Assembly: GCF_014333525.1 (NCBI RefSeq)
Contig: NZ_JACSCX010000003.1
Coordinates: 558,001 to 622,000 of the forward strand
DNA from: Hymenobacter puniceus
GTDB taxonomy: Bacteria > Bacteroidota > Bacteroidia > Cytophagales > Hymenobacteraceae
Reading direction: 5' to 3'
Length of the DNA stretch: 64,000 bases
Made by a program: the position numbers and the translations under genes. Below the pieces are notes generated by a model. It had not been told where the DNA came from. It saw nothing but the letters and a program-made list of their open reading frames with translations, and ran no database searches. Shown in pieces: positions 8,264-16,118 of the stretch (position 1 is its first letter; each line of letters starts with the position of its first letter).

Positions 8264-8797
8264 ATGAACCCGTTCAGCACCCCACCCGCCGCCACCGAAT
8301 ACGCCCCCTTCTACCACACCTATGTCCGGCTGATAGCTGGCGAGCCGCTGGCGGCACTGCGCGCCCAGCCGCAGGAGCTGCGCCGCCTGCTTGCTAGCCT
8401 CACTGAAGAGCAGGCCCTGTTGCGCTATGCGCCTGGCAAGTGGAGCATCAAGGAGTCGCTGGTGCACATGGTGGATACGGAGCGCATCTTTGCGTATCGG
8501 GCGCTGCGCATCGTCCGCGGCGACAATACCCCGCTGCCCGGCTTCGAGCAGGACGACTACGTGCCGGCCTCCGGCGCCGATGCCCGCCCGCTGGCTGATA
8601 TTCTGCACGAGTACGACACAGTGCGGGCCGCTTCGCTGAGCTTGCTGGAATCCGTGACGGCCGAAACGGTAAGCCGGCAGGGCACGGCCAGCGGCCAGCC
8701 GGTGAGCGTGCGGGCCTTGGCCTATATTTTAGCGGGGCACGAAGCCCATCATCTGCATATATTGCAGGAGCGCTACCTGCCGCAGCTGGCGGCGTAG
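8264..8797 (+). CDS. DinB-like four-helix metal-binding protein
   Basis: A 177-residue DinB/YfiT-type protein. The three metal-ligand histidines are in place: one in SLVHMVDTE (helix 2) and two in GHEAHHLHIL (last helix). The substrate is unknown; relatives are thiol-dependent transferases (bacillithiol or mycothiol type) or damage-induced proteins. A TAGGTTTG sequence at 8252-8259 fits the Bacteroidota -7 element, but it sits only five bases before ATG and no clear -33 box is seen, so this may be chance. Confidence 0.87.
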   Translation: MNPFSTPPAATEYAPFYHTYVRLIAGEPLAALRAQPQELRRLLASLTEEQALLRYAPGKWSIKESLVHMVDTERIFAYRALRIVRGDNTPLPGFEQDDYVPASGADARPLADILHEYDTVRAASLSLLESVTAETVSRQGTASGQPVSVRALAYILAGHEAHHLHILQERYLPQLAA

Positions 8798-8872
8798 CCA
8801 GCCCGCGGGCAACACGCCGGCCGGCGGCTGCGTTATTTCCTCAAGTCCTCACCCTTAATTTCTCATCCCATC

Positions 8873-8989
8873 ATGGCCAAAGCCCAGGAACCCCGCAAGG
8901 AAAAGAAGAAAGAACCCACCAAGACGACCAAAGAGAAGAAGGCCGCCAAAGAAGAAAAGAAAGCGCTGAAGGCCCGTCAGCAGGACTAG
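8873..8989 (+). CDS. Small lysine-rich protein (38 aa)
   Basis: An ATG at 8873 opens 38 codons ending TAG at 8987-8989. The product begins MAKAQEPRKEKKKEP and is almost entirely Lys, Glu, Ala, Thr and Gln, so it is probably an unstructured or single charged helix. It has its own spacing from the DinB gene (75 bp) and is followed directly by a strong hairpin, which supports it being a real transcribed gene. The function is unknown; binding to nucleic acid is only a guess from its charge. Confidence 0.6.
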   Translation: MAKAQEPRKEKKKEPTKTTKEKKAAKEEKKALKARQQD

Positions 8990-8995
8990 TATTTC

Positions 8996-9026
8996 AGGAG
9001 GTTCGTCTGCCACAGACGAACCTCCT
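8996..9026. terminator. Hairpin after the small lysine-rich gene
   Basis: A 14-bp perfect stem (8996-9009 with 9013-9026) with a CCA loop. No T-run follows, so it may be a weak terminator or an RNA 3'-end stabiliser. Confidence 0.6.
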
Positions 9027-9055
9027 GCTGCGTAATCCCCTTTCTATTTCACCTG

Positions 9056-9445
9056 ATGCCGCAACGTATTGCCCTCGTTACGCTGGTCGTGGCTGAATAC
9101 GACGAGGCCATCGAATTCTATACTCAAAAGCTGGGATTCCAATTACTGGAAAACACGCGCCTGAACGACCAGAAACGCTGGGTGCGCGTGGCGCCGCCCG
9201 GCCCCGGCGGCGCCGAACTGCTGCTGGCGCAGGCCGCTACGCCGGAGCAGATGTACTGCATCGGCAGCCAGACCGGCGGCCGGGTGGCGCTGTTTCTTTA
9301 CACCGACAACCTGCAGCGCGACTATCAGCAGCTCTTGGCCGCGCAGGTGCGCATTGTGCGCCCGCCAGTACAGCAACCCTATGGCTGGGTGCTGGTATTC
9401 AGTGATTTATATGGAAACCTCTGGGACTTGTTGGAGCCGGCTTAG
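9056..9445 (+). CDS. VOC family (glyoxalase-like) protein
   Basis: A 129-residue single-unit vicinal-oxygen-chelate protein. It has the paired beta-alpha-beta pattern: IALVTLVVAEYDEAIEFYTQ KLGF at the start, and a closing YGWVLVFSDLYGNLWDLLEP where the last Glu is the usual metal ligand. It would act as a dimer; glyoxalase, dioxygenase or antibiotic-binding roles cannot be told apart here. Its last four bases overlap the convergent AlbA_2 gene. Confidence 0.85.
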   Translation: MPQRIALVTLVVAEYDEAIEFYTQKLGFQLLENTRLNDQKRWVRVAPPGPGGAELLLAQAATPEQMYCIGSQTGGRVALFLYTDNLQRDYQQLLAAQVRIVRPPVQQPYGWVLVFSDLYGNLWDLLEPA

Positions 9446-10074
9446 AGCGTGTAATACACTTCCTTTTCTTTGTCGTGGTGCTTGATGTAGCCGTGGAGCG
9501 TGAGCTTGATGAGGGTGCGGTAAGCGCGGCGGCGTCCCAGGTTCAGCAGCTTCATGTACTGGTTGAGGGTCAGGCGCGGATTCTTCTGGAGGTAGTCGAG
9601 CACGGCCTGCTCCTCGTGGTTGAGGGGGAGCTTTTCCAGCCGCGGTAGTTCCAGCGAATCGTGGCGCTGCAGCACCTTCTCGGTAAGCTGGCTGGTTTGC
9701 ACGCTTTCGTCGCGCACCCGCACGTAGCTGCGCCAGTCGCCTTCAGCTACCTGCGCCCGATGAGGTTTGTGCTGGCTTTCGGCTACCATTACGATAAGCA
9801 CCGTCAGACCATCCTGTTCAACTTCCTGAATTCTTAGCGCCAGCGCTGGCTCTACGTAGTGCATAGCGGCCTGGCGGAGCAGGTATATTTCCTCTTCTGC
9901 ATCGCGCACGCCCACAATGCGGCCATCGTCTTCTATGCCCACCAGCACCCGCCCGCCGTGGGTGTTGGCCAGCGACGCCAGCGTGCGCGAAATGCGCGAC
10001 GGATGCGTGGTTTTCTTCTTGAATTCCAGTCGCTCGCCCTCGCCCTGCCGAATAAGTTGCTCTAAATCAGTCAT
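9442..10074 (-). CDS. AlbA_2 (Schlafen-type) domain protein with C-terminal winged helix
   Basis: A 210-residue protein. Residues 1-125 match the AlbA_2/'divergent AAA_4' domain (EGERLEFKKKT, ASLANTHGGRVLVGIEDDG, GVRDAEEEI). The last 60 residues look like a winged helix (QAVLDYLQKNPRLTLNQYMK, then RRRAYRTLIKLTLHGYI). The layout suggests a nucleic-acid-binding regulator; the ligand and targets are unknown. It overlaps the VOC gene by four bases at the stop codons. The SDR gene lies 60 bases upstream on the same strand. Confidence 0.8.
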   Translation of the reverse strand: MTDLEQLIRQGEGERLEFKKKTTHPSRISRTLASLANTHGGRVLVGIEDDGRIVGVRDAEEEIYLLRQAAMHYVEPALALRIQEVEQDGLTVLIVMVAESQHKPHRAQVAEGDWRSYVRVRDESVQTSQLTEKVLQRHDSLELPRLEKLPLNHEEQAVLDYLQKNPRLTLNQYMKLLNLGRRRAYRTLIKLTLHGYIKHHDKEKEVYYTL

Positions 10075-10134
10075 GAAAAGTAGAAATGGTGCGTACGCTA
10101 ACGGGTGCCGGTCAGGACGGCAGATGCTAATGGC

Positions 10135-11010
10135 TTAGGCACTTACGCCGGTTTCCTCTTCTGAAATGCGCCAGAGGCGTGAAGCATCCATACGGCTTTG
10201 CGAGCGGGCCGAGCAACGGCCCGGCCGGGTGTTTTTGAAGTAGGCGCCGCTTACACGGGCCACTTCTGGCGCAGTAGCCAGATAGAGGCTGGTGCGCGCA
10301 CCCTGCTCTGGTGAAATCATGAATGGCTTGGCCGGATACCACAATGCCTTCATTCCCCAGGAGCTACCAGCGTGCACAAGGCCGGTATCCACCATGCCCG
10401 GGTGCAGGCAGTTGGCTGTCACGCCGGTTAGTTCCAGCCGGTGGGCCAGCTCATTGGTAAACAGAATGTTGGCCAGCTTCGAGTCGGCGTAGGCAGTGAG
10501 CCAGCTGTAGTTGTCGGGGGCATTGCGTGCTTCCTGTGAAAACTCAATCTCGCCCAGCCAGTGCGCCTCCGACGATACCGTAACGATACGCCCGGCTTCT
10601 GCCTGGGTCAGCAGCGGCAGCAGCAGATTGGTAAGAGCAAATACCGACAGGTGGTTGGTAGCCCAACTCAGTTCGTGGCCTTCGGTGGTGATGGTAAGTG
10701 GGCCGGGCATGATGCCTGCATTATTCACCAGAATGTCCAGCTGCTGATAGTCACGCTGAATATCGGCGGCCAGACTGCGTACGTTAGCCAGCAGCGAAAG
10801 GTCGGAAAGGCGCACGTCGAGGGCCGCATCGGGCACGGCAGCCAGGATGCTCGCGCGGGCCTGCTCGGCCTTATCGGCGTTGCGCCCAACCAGTAGCACG
10901 CGGGCGCCCTGCCGGGCCAGTTCACGGGCCGTCACCAGGCCAATGCCGGAGGTAGCTCCCGTAACCAACACCGTTTTGTGCTGAAGAGAAGAAGGAGAAG
11001 AAACAACCAT
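10135..11010 (-). CDS. Short-chain dehydrogenase, retinol-dehydrogenase-like
   Basis: A classical SDR starting at the ATG on 11010 (an open frame runs 54 codons further upstream, but the homologous part begins here). It shows TGATSGIG for cofactor binding, NNAGIM, the catalytic Ser in VTVSSEA and YADSK as the YxxxK pair, and a PGMVDTGL segment. The layout resembles retinol dehydrogenase/WW-domain oxidoreductase-like SDRs, so an NADP-dependent alcohol/ketone reaction is likely; the substrate is not predictable. It may be cotranscribed with the AlbA_2 gene 60 bases downstream. Confidence 0.87.
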   Translation of the reverse strand: MVVSSPSSLQHKTVLVTGATSGIGLVTARELARQGARVLLVGRNADKAEQARASILAAVPDAALDVRLSDLSLLANVRSLAADIQRDYQQLDILVNNAGIMPGPLTITTEGHELSWATNHLSVFALTNLLLPLLTQAEAGRIVTVSSEAHWLGEIEFSQEARNAPDNYSWLTAYADSKLANILFTNELAHRLELTGVTANCLHPGMVDTGLVHAGSSWGMKALWYPAKPFMISPEQGARTSLYLATAPEVARVSGAYFKNTRPGRCSARSQSRMDASRLWRISEEETGVSA

Positions 11011-11170
11011 GCGTAGCAGAGCAAGCAGTGGATAGCAGAAGAGAATAGAATGGGCGCTGACGGTAGTAACGGAAAAACACCCTCCGGAAGTTTTATCAGG
11101 TAATTCATTGCTCTGCCAGTAATCACCCGGCCGCAGCCGGCCCGCCAGTGTCATGCCTGTGCCAGACGGC

Positions 11171-11206
11171 AAAACAAAAATGCCGCTCCTATGCGGGGAG
11201 CGGCAT
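11171..11206 (-). terminator. Intrinsic terminator of the DUF3127 gene
   Basis: A 10-bp stem (11180-11189 with 11197-11206) followed on the minus strand by a T-rich tract at 11171-11180, just downstream of the DUF3127 stop codon. Confidence 0.85.
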
Positions 11207-11231
11207 TTGCAAAAGCACTGGGCGTTCTGAG

Positions 11232-11654
11232 TTAGAACGGCAGGTCGTTGTCGTCGTCCGAAGCAATTGGAGCCGAGGAAGCGCGCAGATTCGGGTTCTG
11301 GTTTTGGGCCGGTGCGGCAGCCCGGGGAGCAGACTGCTGGAAATTACCACCACCCTGCGGTGCCGAAGCACCACCGGCAGCCGACTCAATACGCCAGGCT
11401 TCCAGGTTGGTGAAGTACAGCATCTGGCCATTTTTGTTGAAGCCACGGCCACGCAGGTTGAAGGCAATCTTCACTTCGTCACCTACTTTGTACGGGTCGA
11501 TAAGGGCAGTTTTATCCTGCACCAATTGGAACTTGATATGCTCAGGGTACTGGCCATCTACAACTTCCAGCACGAATTCGCGCTTGCGGAATTTCTCGCT
11601 CACCTGCTGTTCATCGAAGATTTCGTGCAGGCGGCCGGTAGCATCGTAAGCCAT
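11232..11654 (-). CDS. DUF3127 protein with SSB-like acidic C-terminal tip
   Basis: A 140-residue protein. Residues 1-90 form the DUF3127 domain, which has an OB-fold-like strand pattern (EVVDGQYPEHIKFQLVQDKT, KVGDEVKIAFNLRGR, YFTNLEAWRI). The rest is a low-complexity Ala/Gln/Asn/Pro linker that ends DDDNDLPF. This arrangement, with OB-like domain, disordered linker and acidic tip ending Pro-Phe, is the plan of bacterial single-stranded DNA-binding protein, whose tip recruits repair enzymes. A single-strand DNA or RNA role is inference. A CAAACGTA (TAnnTTTG on this strand) at 11690-11697 could be the -7 element. Confidence 0.85.
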   Translation of the reverse strand: MAYDATGRLHEIFDEQQVSEKFRKREFVLEVVDGQYPEHIKFQLVQDKTALIDPYKVGDEVKIAFNLRGRGFNKNGQMLYFTNLEAWRIESAAGGASAPQGGGNFQQSAPRAAAPAQNQNPNLRASSAPIASDDDNDLPF

Positions 11655-11799
11655 AAGGGGTATATTTTGGAGGGGTGAAAACAGTAGATCAAACGTACGA
11701 AAAAAAATGGGTTCCGGCTAGCTGTCTTAGCAAGCCCGGGGCGCAGCAGCCTACGTACCTTTGCCTTACGACCTCATATTTATTTTCGTCTGCCTGCCC

Positions 11800-12789
11800 A
11801 TGAACATTCCTTTTGCCCTGGCCATCCACGGTGGAGCCGGTACTATTTCCCGCCAGCTCATGACGCCTGCAAAAGAACAGGCGTATCTGGCTGCTTTGCG
11901 CCAAAGCCTAGAGGCTGGTCACACCGTTTTGCGCCAGGGCGGCCCAGCCCTCGATGCTGTGGAGGCCGCCGTGCGCAGCCTTGAGGACTGCCCACTCTTT
12001 AATGCTGGCCGTGGAGCCGTCTTCACCCACGATGGGCATCATGAAATGGATGCGGCCATCATGGACGGGCGCAACCGCGCCGCGGGTGCTGTGGCCGGGG
12101 CGCGTGCCGTGCAAAACCCCATCCGTGCGGCCCGCCTTGTGATGGAGCAGACCGACCACGTGCTGCTGGCGTATCCCGGTGCCGACGAGCTGGCAAAGGA
12201 GCATGGCCTGCCGCTGCAGCCAGCGGAATACTTTTTCACGCAACACCGCTACGACCAGCTACAGGAGGCCCTGCAGGAAGGCCGCATGCGCCTCGATCAT
12301 TCAGTACCTGTGCTCCCTGAGACCGACGCGCCTATTGTAGAGCCTGGTGCTTTTACAGAAGATCCGAAAAAGAAAATGGGAACTGTAGGCGCCGTGGCCC
12401 TCGACCAGCAGGGCAACCTAGCCGCGGCCACCAGCACCGGCGGCATGACCAACAAGCGCTATTCCCGCATCGGCGACTCACCCATCATCGGCAGCGGTAC
12501 CTTCGCCGACAACAGTACCTGCGCCATCAGCTGCACCGGGCACGGTGAGTTTTTCCTGCGCGCCGTAGTGGCCCACGATATCAGCTGCCTGATGGAATAC
12601 CGGGGCCTGAGTCTGGCGGAAGCCTGCCGGGTGGTGGTGCACGACAAGCTGGCGCCCGTGGGAGGCGAAGGTGGCCTAGTGGCGGTGGATGCCGCCGGCA
12701 ATGTGGCACTGCCTTTCAACTCCGAGGGCATGTACCGCGGCAGCATCAGTGCTTCCGCCGGCCTCTATCTGGGGATATACAAAGACTAA
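11800..12789 (+). CDS. iaaA: Isoaspartyl peptidase / plant-type L-asparaginase (Ntn hydrolase)
   Basis: A 329-residue Ntn-hydrolase starting at ATG 11800 (MNIPFALAIHGGAG, the family's typical opening). Autocleavage before Thr195 in KKKMGTVGAV would give the alpha and beta subunits, with Thr195 as nucleophile; NAGRGAVF, GGMTNKRYSRIGDSPIIGSG and CTGHGE are the expected substrate-loop motifs. It hydrolyses beta-aspartyl dipeptides and asparagine in the cytosol. A TACCTTTG at 11756-11763 is a possible -7 box. It is convergent with a cyanophycinase-like gene, whose beta-aspartyl-dipeptide products would be its natural substrates. Confidence 0.92.
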   Translation: MNIPFALAIHGGAGTISRQLMTPAKEQAYLAALRQSLEAGHTVLRQGGPALDAVEAAVRSLEDCPLFNAGRGAVFTHDGHHEMDAAIMDGRNRAAGAVAGARAVQNPIRAARLVMEQTDHVLLAYPGADELAKEHGLPLQPAEYFFTQHRYDQLQEALQEGRMRLDHSVPVLPETDAPIVEPGAFTEDPKKKMGTVGAVALDQQGNLAAATSTGGMTNKRYSRIGDSPIIGSGTFADNSTCAISCTGHGEFFLRAVVAHDISCLMEYRGLSLAEACRVVVHDKLAPVGGEGGLVAVDAAGNVALPFNSEGMYRGSISASAGLYLGIYKD

Positions 12790-12852
12790 CCGCGTGGCCA
12801 TTTTGCGTGCCTATATATATAAGGAGTAGCCTGGCCGAACTTATATACCGCG

Positions 12853-12889
12853 AAAAGGCCTCCTAAACGTACAGTTTAGGAGGCCTTTT
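12853..12889. terminator. Bidirectional terminator between iaaA and cphB
   Basis: A perfect 16-bp stem (12853-12868 with 12874-12889) with A-run and T-run at its ends and a five-base loop, lying between two convergent stop codons. Confidence 0.92.
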
Positions 12890-12907
12890 CACTTATTCAG
12901 CAACAAG

Positions 12908-13852
12908 TTAGGTATTACTCGGAACTACTGCCGAGGCATTAGCATCCTGGTTGGCGGTAAGCTCCACCGATTCGGCTGCCTGCAGGCGTAGTTTCAGGTC
13001 GGGGTAGAATTCGCGTTGCTTTACATCGTAGAGGTTGCCCTTCACCAGCACGTGCAGCAGCATGCTCTCAATAGAAATGGCTTCGCCCTTCTTTGCAGCC
13101 GGGGCGTTGTTATGCTCCAGCTTATGACCGTCCATAATTACTACCAGATTTGAGCCAATGGCTTCCAGCTGGTTGCCTTCCGTGATAAGCACGCCTGTGT
13201 CTTCACCTAGGCCGATGCCAATTAGCTTGGGGTGTAAAGCCACCGCCTCAATAATTCGCCCAAACCGGCCACGCTTTACAAAGTGCGAGTCAATCACCAC
13301 GCTGTCGATCAAGCCCAGGCCGATACCCATCTTCACGGCACCTTTCATCAGCGCATCCGGCACGCTGCCACCCTTGATCATGGTTTTGGACATGGCCATA
13401 GCGCCAGCCGATGTTCCGGCAATGATAAAGTTAGGCTGCTCATAGTAGCGCTGCCGCAGAATCTGCAGAAACTCCGAGCCGCCAAACATTTGGGTGAGGC
13501 GCGACTGATTGCCACCGCTCATCATCACTACATCGGCCTGGCGCAAACGCTCCAGGTATTCGGGTTGGCGGGCATCCTCAGGTGTCCGAATATCCATAAT
13601 GTTCACGTTGTTGCAATTGAGCATCGTGAACGAGGATATATAGATGCGGGCCACTTCTTCCGGAATCATGGAAGCGGTGGTAATCACCTCAATGCGCGGG
13701 TCTTCCTTGCCTGATTCCAGCACTACCCGTTTAAGAATGCCTAGCTCAAAGAAGTTGAGGTAATATTTTTTCTTGGTACGCGGGTTTGGGTAAGTACCCT
13801 TATCCTCGTTGCCGCCAATGGCAATGAGCTTACCGAGTGGTTTGGAGGTCAT
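12908..13852 (-). CDS. cphB: Cyanophycinase-like S51 peptidase
   Basis: A 314-residue S51-family hydrolase. The start at 13852 (MTSKPLGKLIAIGGNEDKG) matches cyanophycinase; an open frame extends 33 codons upstream without similarity. The nucleophile is Ser148 in AGTSAGAMAM; the oxyanion strand VVMMSGGNQSRL and the DSHFVKRGR helix fit cyanophycinase and peptidase E. It would cut cyanophycin (multi-Arg-poly-Asp) or beta-linked Asp peptides to beta-Asp-Arg dipeptides. No cyanophycin synthetase is in the window, so either storage-polymer turnover or scavenging is possible. Convergent with iaaA. Confidence 0.85.
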   Translation of the reverse strand: MTSKPLGKLIAIGGNEDKGTYPNPRTKKKYYLNFFELGILKRVVLESGKEDPRIEVITTASMIPEEVARIYISSFTMLNCNNVNIMDIRTPEDARQPEYLERLRQADVVMMSGGNQSRLTQMFGGSEFLQILRQRYYEQPNFIIAGTSAGAMAMSKTMIKGGSVPDALMKGAVKMGIGLGLIDSVVIDSHFVKRGRFGRIIEAVALHPKLIGIGLGEDTGVLITEGNQLEAIGSNLVVIMDGHKLEHNNAPAAKKGEAISIESMLLHVLVKGNLYDVKQREFYPDLKLRLQAAESVELTANQDANASAVVPSNT

Positions 13853-13974
13853 CAAAACAGAAATCAACAAAAGGAAAAAAATGGAATATGGCACCCCGGC
13901 CCGCTGGTAGCAAGCTTCGGGCCAGTACAAAGGGTGATGCCCACCGGCCAAGGCTGACGGCCACCCGTTGTAGC

Positions 13975-15777
13975 CTACAGTAACAATACGTCGAAAGTGC
14001 TGGTTGCGACGGAATGATAATTGGGCCGCGCCTTGTCGTAGATCTGGCGGGCCCGTAATGCGCCAGCGGGCGTTGCCAGCAGGGCCTTGTAGAGCGGTAC
14101 CAGAAATTTGCGCCGTCCTACCTGGGTGAGAAATTGATGCAGGGCTTCATCAGCAGGGGAGTAGCCTGCTGCAATGGTGCGCGGAAACCAGGCGGCCAGG
14201 ATTTCGGCGTTGCCAGACTGAGTGAAGTGAAAAGCGGCATCAAGCTCGGCTACTTGGTCAGTGGACAGAGAGGCCGGCAGGCTGTGCAGAAAATACACCC
14301 ATTCGTGGCTGCTCCAGTTTGTGGTAGGAAGGCGGGTGGCGGGGCAGCCTTTTTGCCAATCCGCTAGTGCACCGGCCACGGCTTCGAACCGGTGGGAGAA
14401 TACGGGTGGGGCCACGGCCGGAATGCCGGGCTGGTGTACCCAGGCATCCAGTTGGAGCTTTTCCTCCAGGCCGGGGTGCTGGTTGAGTAGCTCATGCCGC
14501 AAGTAGGTCAAGAACGAAGGCGTGTCCATGCTTTGAAAGCTGTGCCGCGCGAAGTAGTCCTTAATAAAGGTGTCGAGGGCAGGCCGGCCTACTAGGTGTT
14601 CAAGGGTAAGCAGGAGGTAGTCGCCCTTCTCATAGGCAATTTCGTTGAGGCCTTCGTCGGGGTTGCGCCCGGCCAGGTTGAGGTGTAGGTGGGTGTCGGG
14701 GCTGGTGGCGCCGAGTTCTGCCACGGTGTGGAGCAAAGCGGAGTGACCCAGAACCTGCAGCATGTCGGCGTAAGGCCGGCCGTAGAGTTGCTCCATTATC
14801 CGCCGTTCGAAGTAGACGGTAAAGCCTTCGTTTAGCCAAAAGTCATTCCAGGTGGCATTTGTTACGAGGTTGCCGCTCCAAGAGTGCGCCAACTCATGAG
14901 CCACCAGGCTGGTCAGGCTACGGTCGCCGACCAGGATGGTAGGCGTTACAAATGTTAAACGCGGATTCTCCATGCCTCCAAACGGAAAGGAGGGGGGGAG
15001 CACCAGCAAATCGTACCGTTCCCAGCGGTAGAGCCCGTAAAGGTCCTCGGCAGTAGATACCATTTTTTCCAGGTCCTTGAACTCATTGGTTGCTACGGGC
15101 AGCGTCACGGGCTCGGCATAGATGCCCGTGCGGGCACTCAGCGGTGTGAACTGCAGGTCGCCAACGGCCAACGCCATGAGATAGGCCGGAATGGGCTGGT
15201 CCATGCGGAAGCGGTACTGGCCGGTGGCGTTGCGCTCCTGCGGATTAGTGGCACTCATTAAAGCCAGCATGTGCGCCGGCACATGCACCTGCGCCTCGTA
15301 GGTGAAGCGGATACCCGGCGAGTCTTGGCACGGTATCCAGGTGCGGGCCAGAATAGCCTGCGACTGAGTGAATAGAAACGGATACTGGCGGCCTGCTGTC
15401 TGCTCAGGGCTCAACCACTGCAGAGCAGCTGCGCCGGGGGCCGTCTGGTATCGGATGCTGACCGCTGTGGTGTCGGGCTGGATGCGAATACGCAGAGGCT
15501 GGCCCAGCACAGCATCCGGTGCGCCAAGCTCAAACGTAGTAGGCTCGCCGCCGTCCGGGGTGCCCAGCCATACGGCCTCAATCCGCAGGTCGCGGGAGTC
15601 GAGCAGCAGCTCGGTGGCGCCGGCGTTTTGCAGCTGCCAGGTAGCCGTGCCCCGCAGCAACCGGTCATCAAAGTCGACGGCCAGACTCAGGGTCAGGTGC
15701 CGGACGCTAACCTCCAGCGGCCGGGCGTAGCTGTGCGGATCAGTAGTGAGGTGAGAAGTTGAAACGGGTGCAGGCAT
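13975..15777 (-). CDS. M1 family aminopeptidase, leukotriene-A4-hydrolase type
   Basis: A 600-residue M1 zinc metallopeptidase. It has the GGMEN exopeptidase motif (PFGGMENPRL), the zinc site His294-Glu295-x2-His298 with Glu317 18 residues later (HELAHSWSGN to LNEGFT), and a C-terminal helical repeat domain. The whole plan matches leukotriene A4 hydrolase-like aminopeptidases, which remove N-terminal residues and sometimes open epoxides. No signal peptide is seen, so it is probably cytosolic. It is followed 122 bp downstream by the cphB start on the same strand and may share peptide-recycling duty with it. Confidence 0.92.
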   Translation of the reverse strand: MPAPVSTSHLTTDPHSYARPLEVSVRHLTLSLAVDFDDRLLRGTATWQLQNAGATELLLDSRDLRIEAVWLGTPDGGEPTTFELGAPDAVLGQPLRIRIQPDTTAVSIRYQTAPGAAALQWLSPEQTAGRQYPFLFTQSQAILARTWIPCQDSPGIRFTYEAQVHVPAHMLALMSATNPQERNATGQYRFRMDQPIPAYLMALAVGDLQFTPLSARTGIYAEPVTLPVATNEFKDLEKMVSTAEDLYGLYRWERYDLLVLPPSFPFGGMENPRLTFVTPTILVGDRSLTSLVAHELAHSWSGNLVTNATWNDFWLNEGFTVYFERRIMEQLYGRPYADMLQVLGHSALLHTVAELGATSPDTHLHLNLAGRNPDEGLNEIAYEKGDYLLLTLEHLVGRPALDTFIKDYFARHSFQSMDTPSFLTYLRHELLNQHPGLEEKLQLDAWVHQPGIPAVAPPVFSHRFEAVAGALADWQKGCPATRLPTTNWSSHEWVYFLHSLPASLSTDQVAELDAAFHFTQSGNAEILAAWFPRTIAAGYSPADEALHQFLTQVGRRKFLVPLYKALLATPAGALRARQIYDKARPNYHSVATSTFDVLLL

Positions 15778-16118
15778 AAAACGAAAAACGGAATGAGCTA
15801 CTACCGGTCAGCAGCAAACAACAGCAGCAAATAGAAAGCAAAGATAGCCTAAACAGTATGGGGGAATAGCTGAGGTGGGAGTGGCTATCAGGCTGCGTGA
15901 TATGTGGGGTTGCTGCGGCCAGCGCGAAAAAGCCCCTGGAGAAGTAATGACCTCAAACGAATGTATTGGCAAAACAAGTAACTTGCCGCCTGTAGGAGCC
16001 GCAGCAGCGGGGCAACTTATCGTTCCGTAATGCAGTTAAAAGCGCAGTTGAGTAAAACAGGGGTTTCGCTACCTGTTTTGCCAATACTTGTCTGTACTCC
16101 TATTCTCGTTTTATCTGC
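15778..16118. other. 341-bp divergent intergenic region with a distant inverted repeat
   Basis: It separates the divergent M1 and L,D-transpeptidase genes, so promoters for both should lie here. A 14-bp perfect inverted repeat, GTATTGGCAAAACA at 15963-15976 and its complement at 16074-16087, encloses 97 bp. The right copy lies about 30 bp before the transpeptidase ATG. It could be a paired operator or a short mobile-element remnant. Confidence 0.5.
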
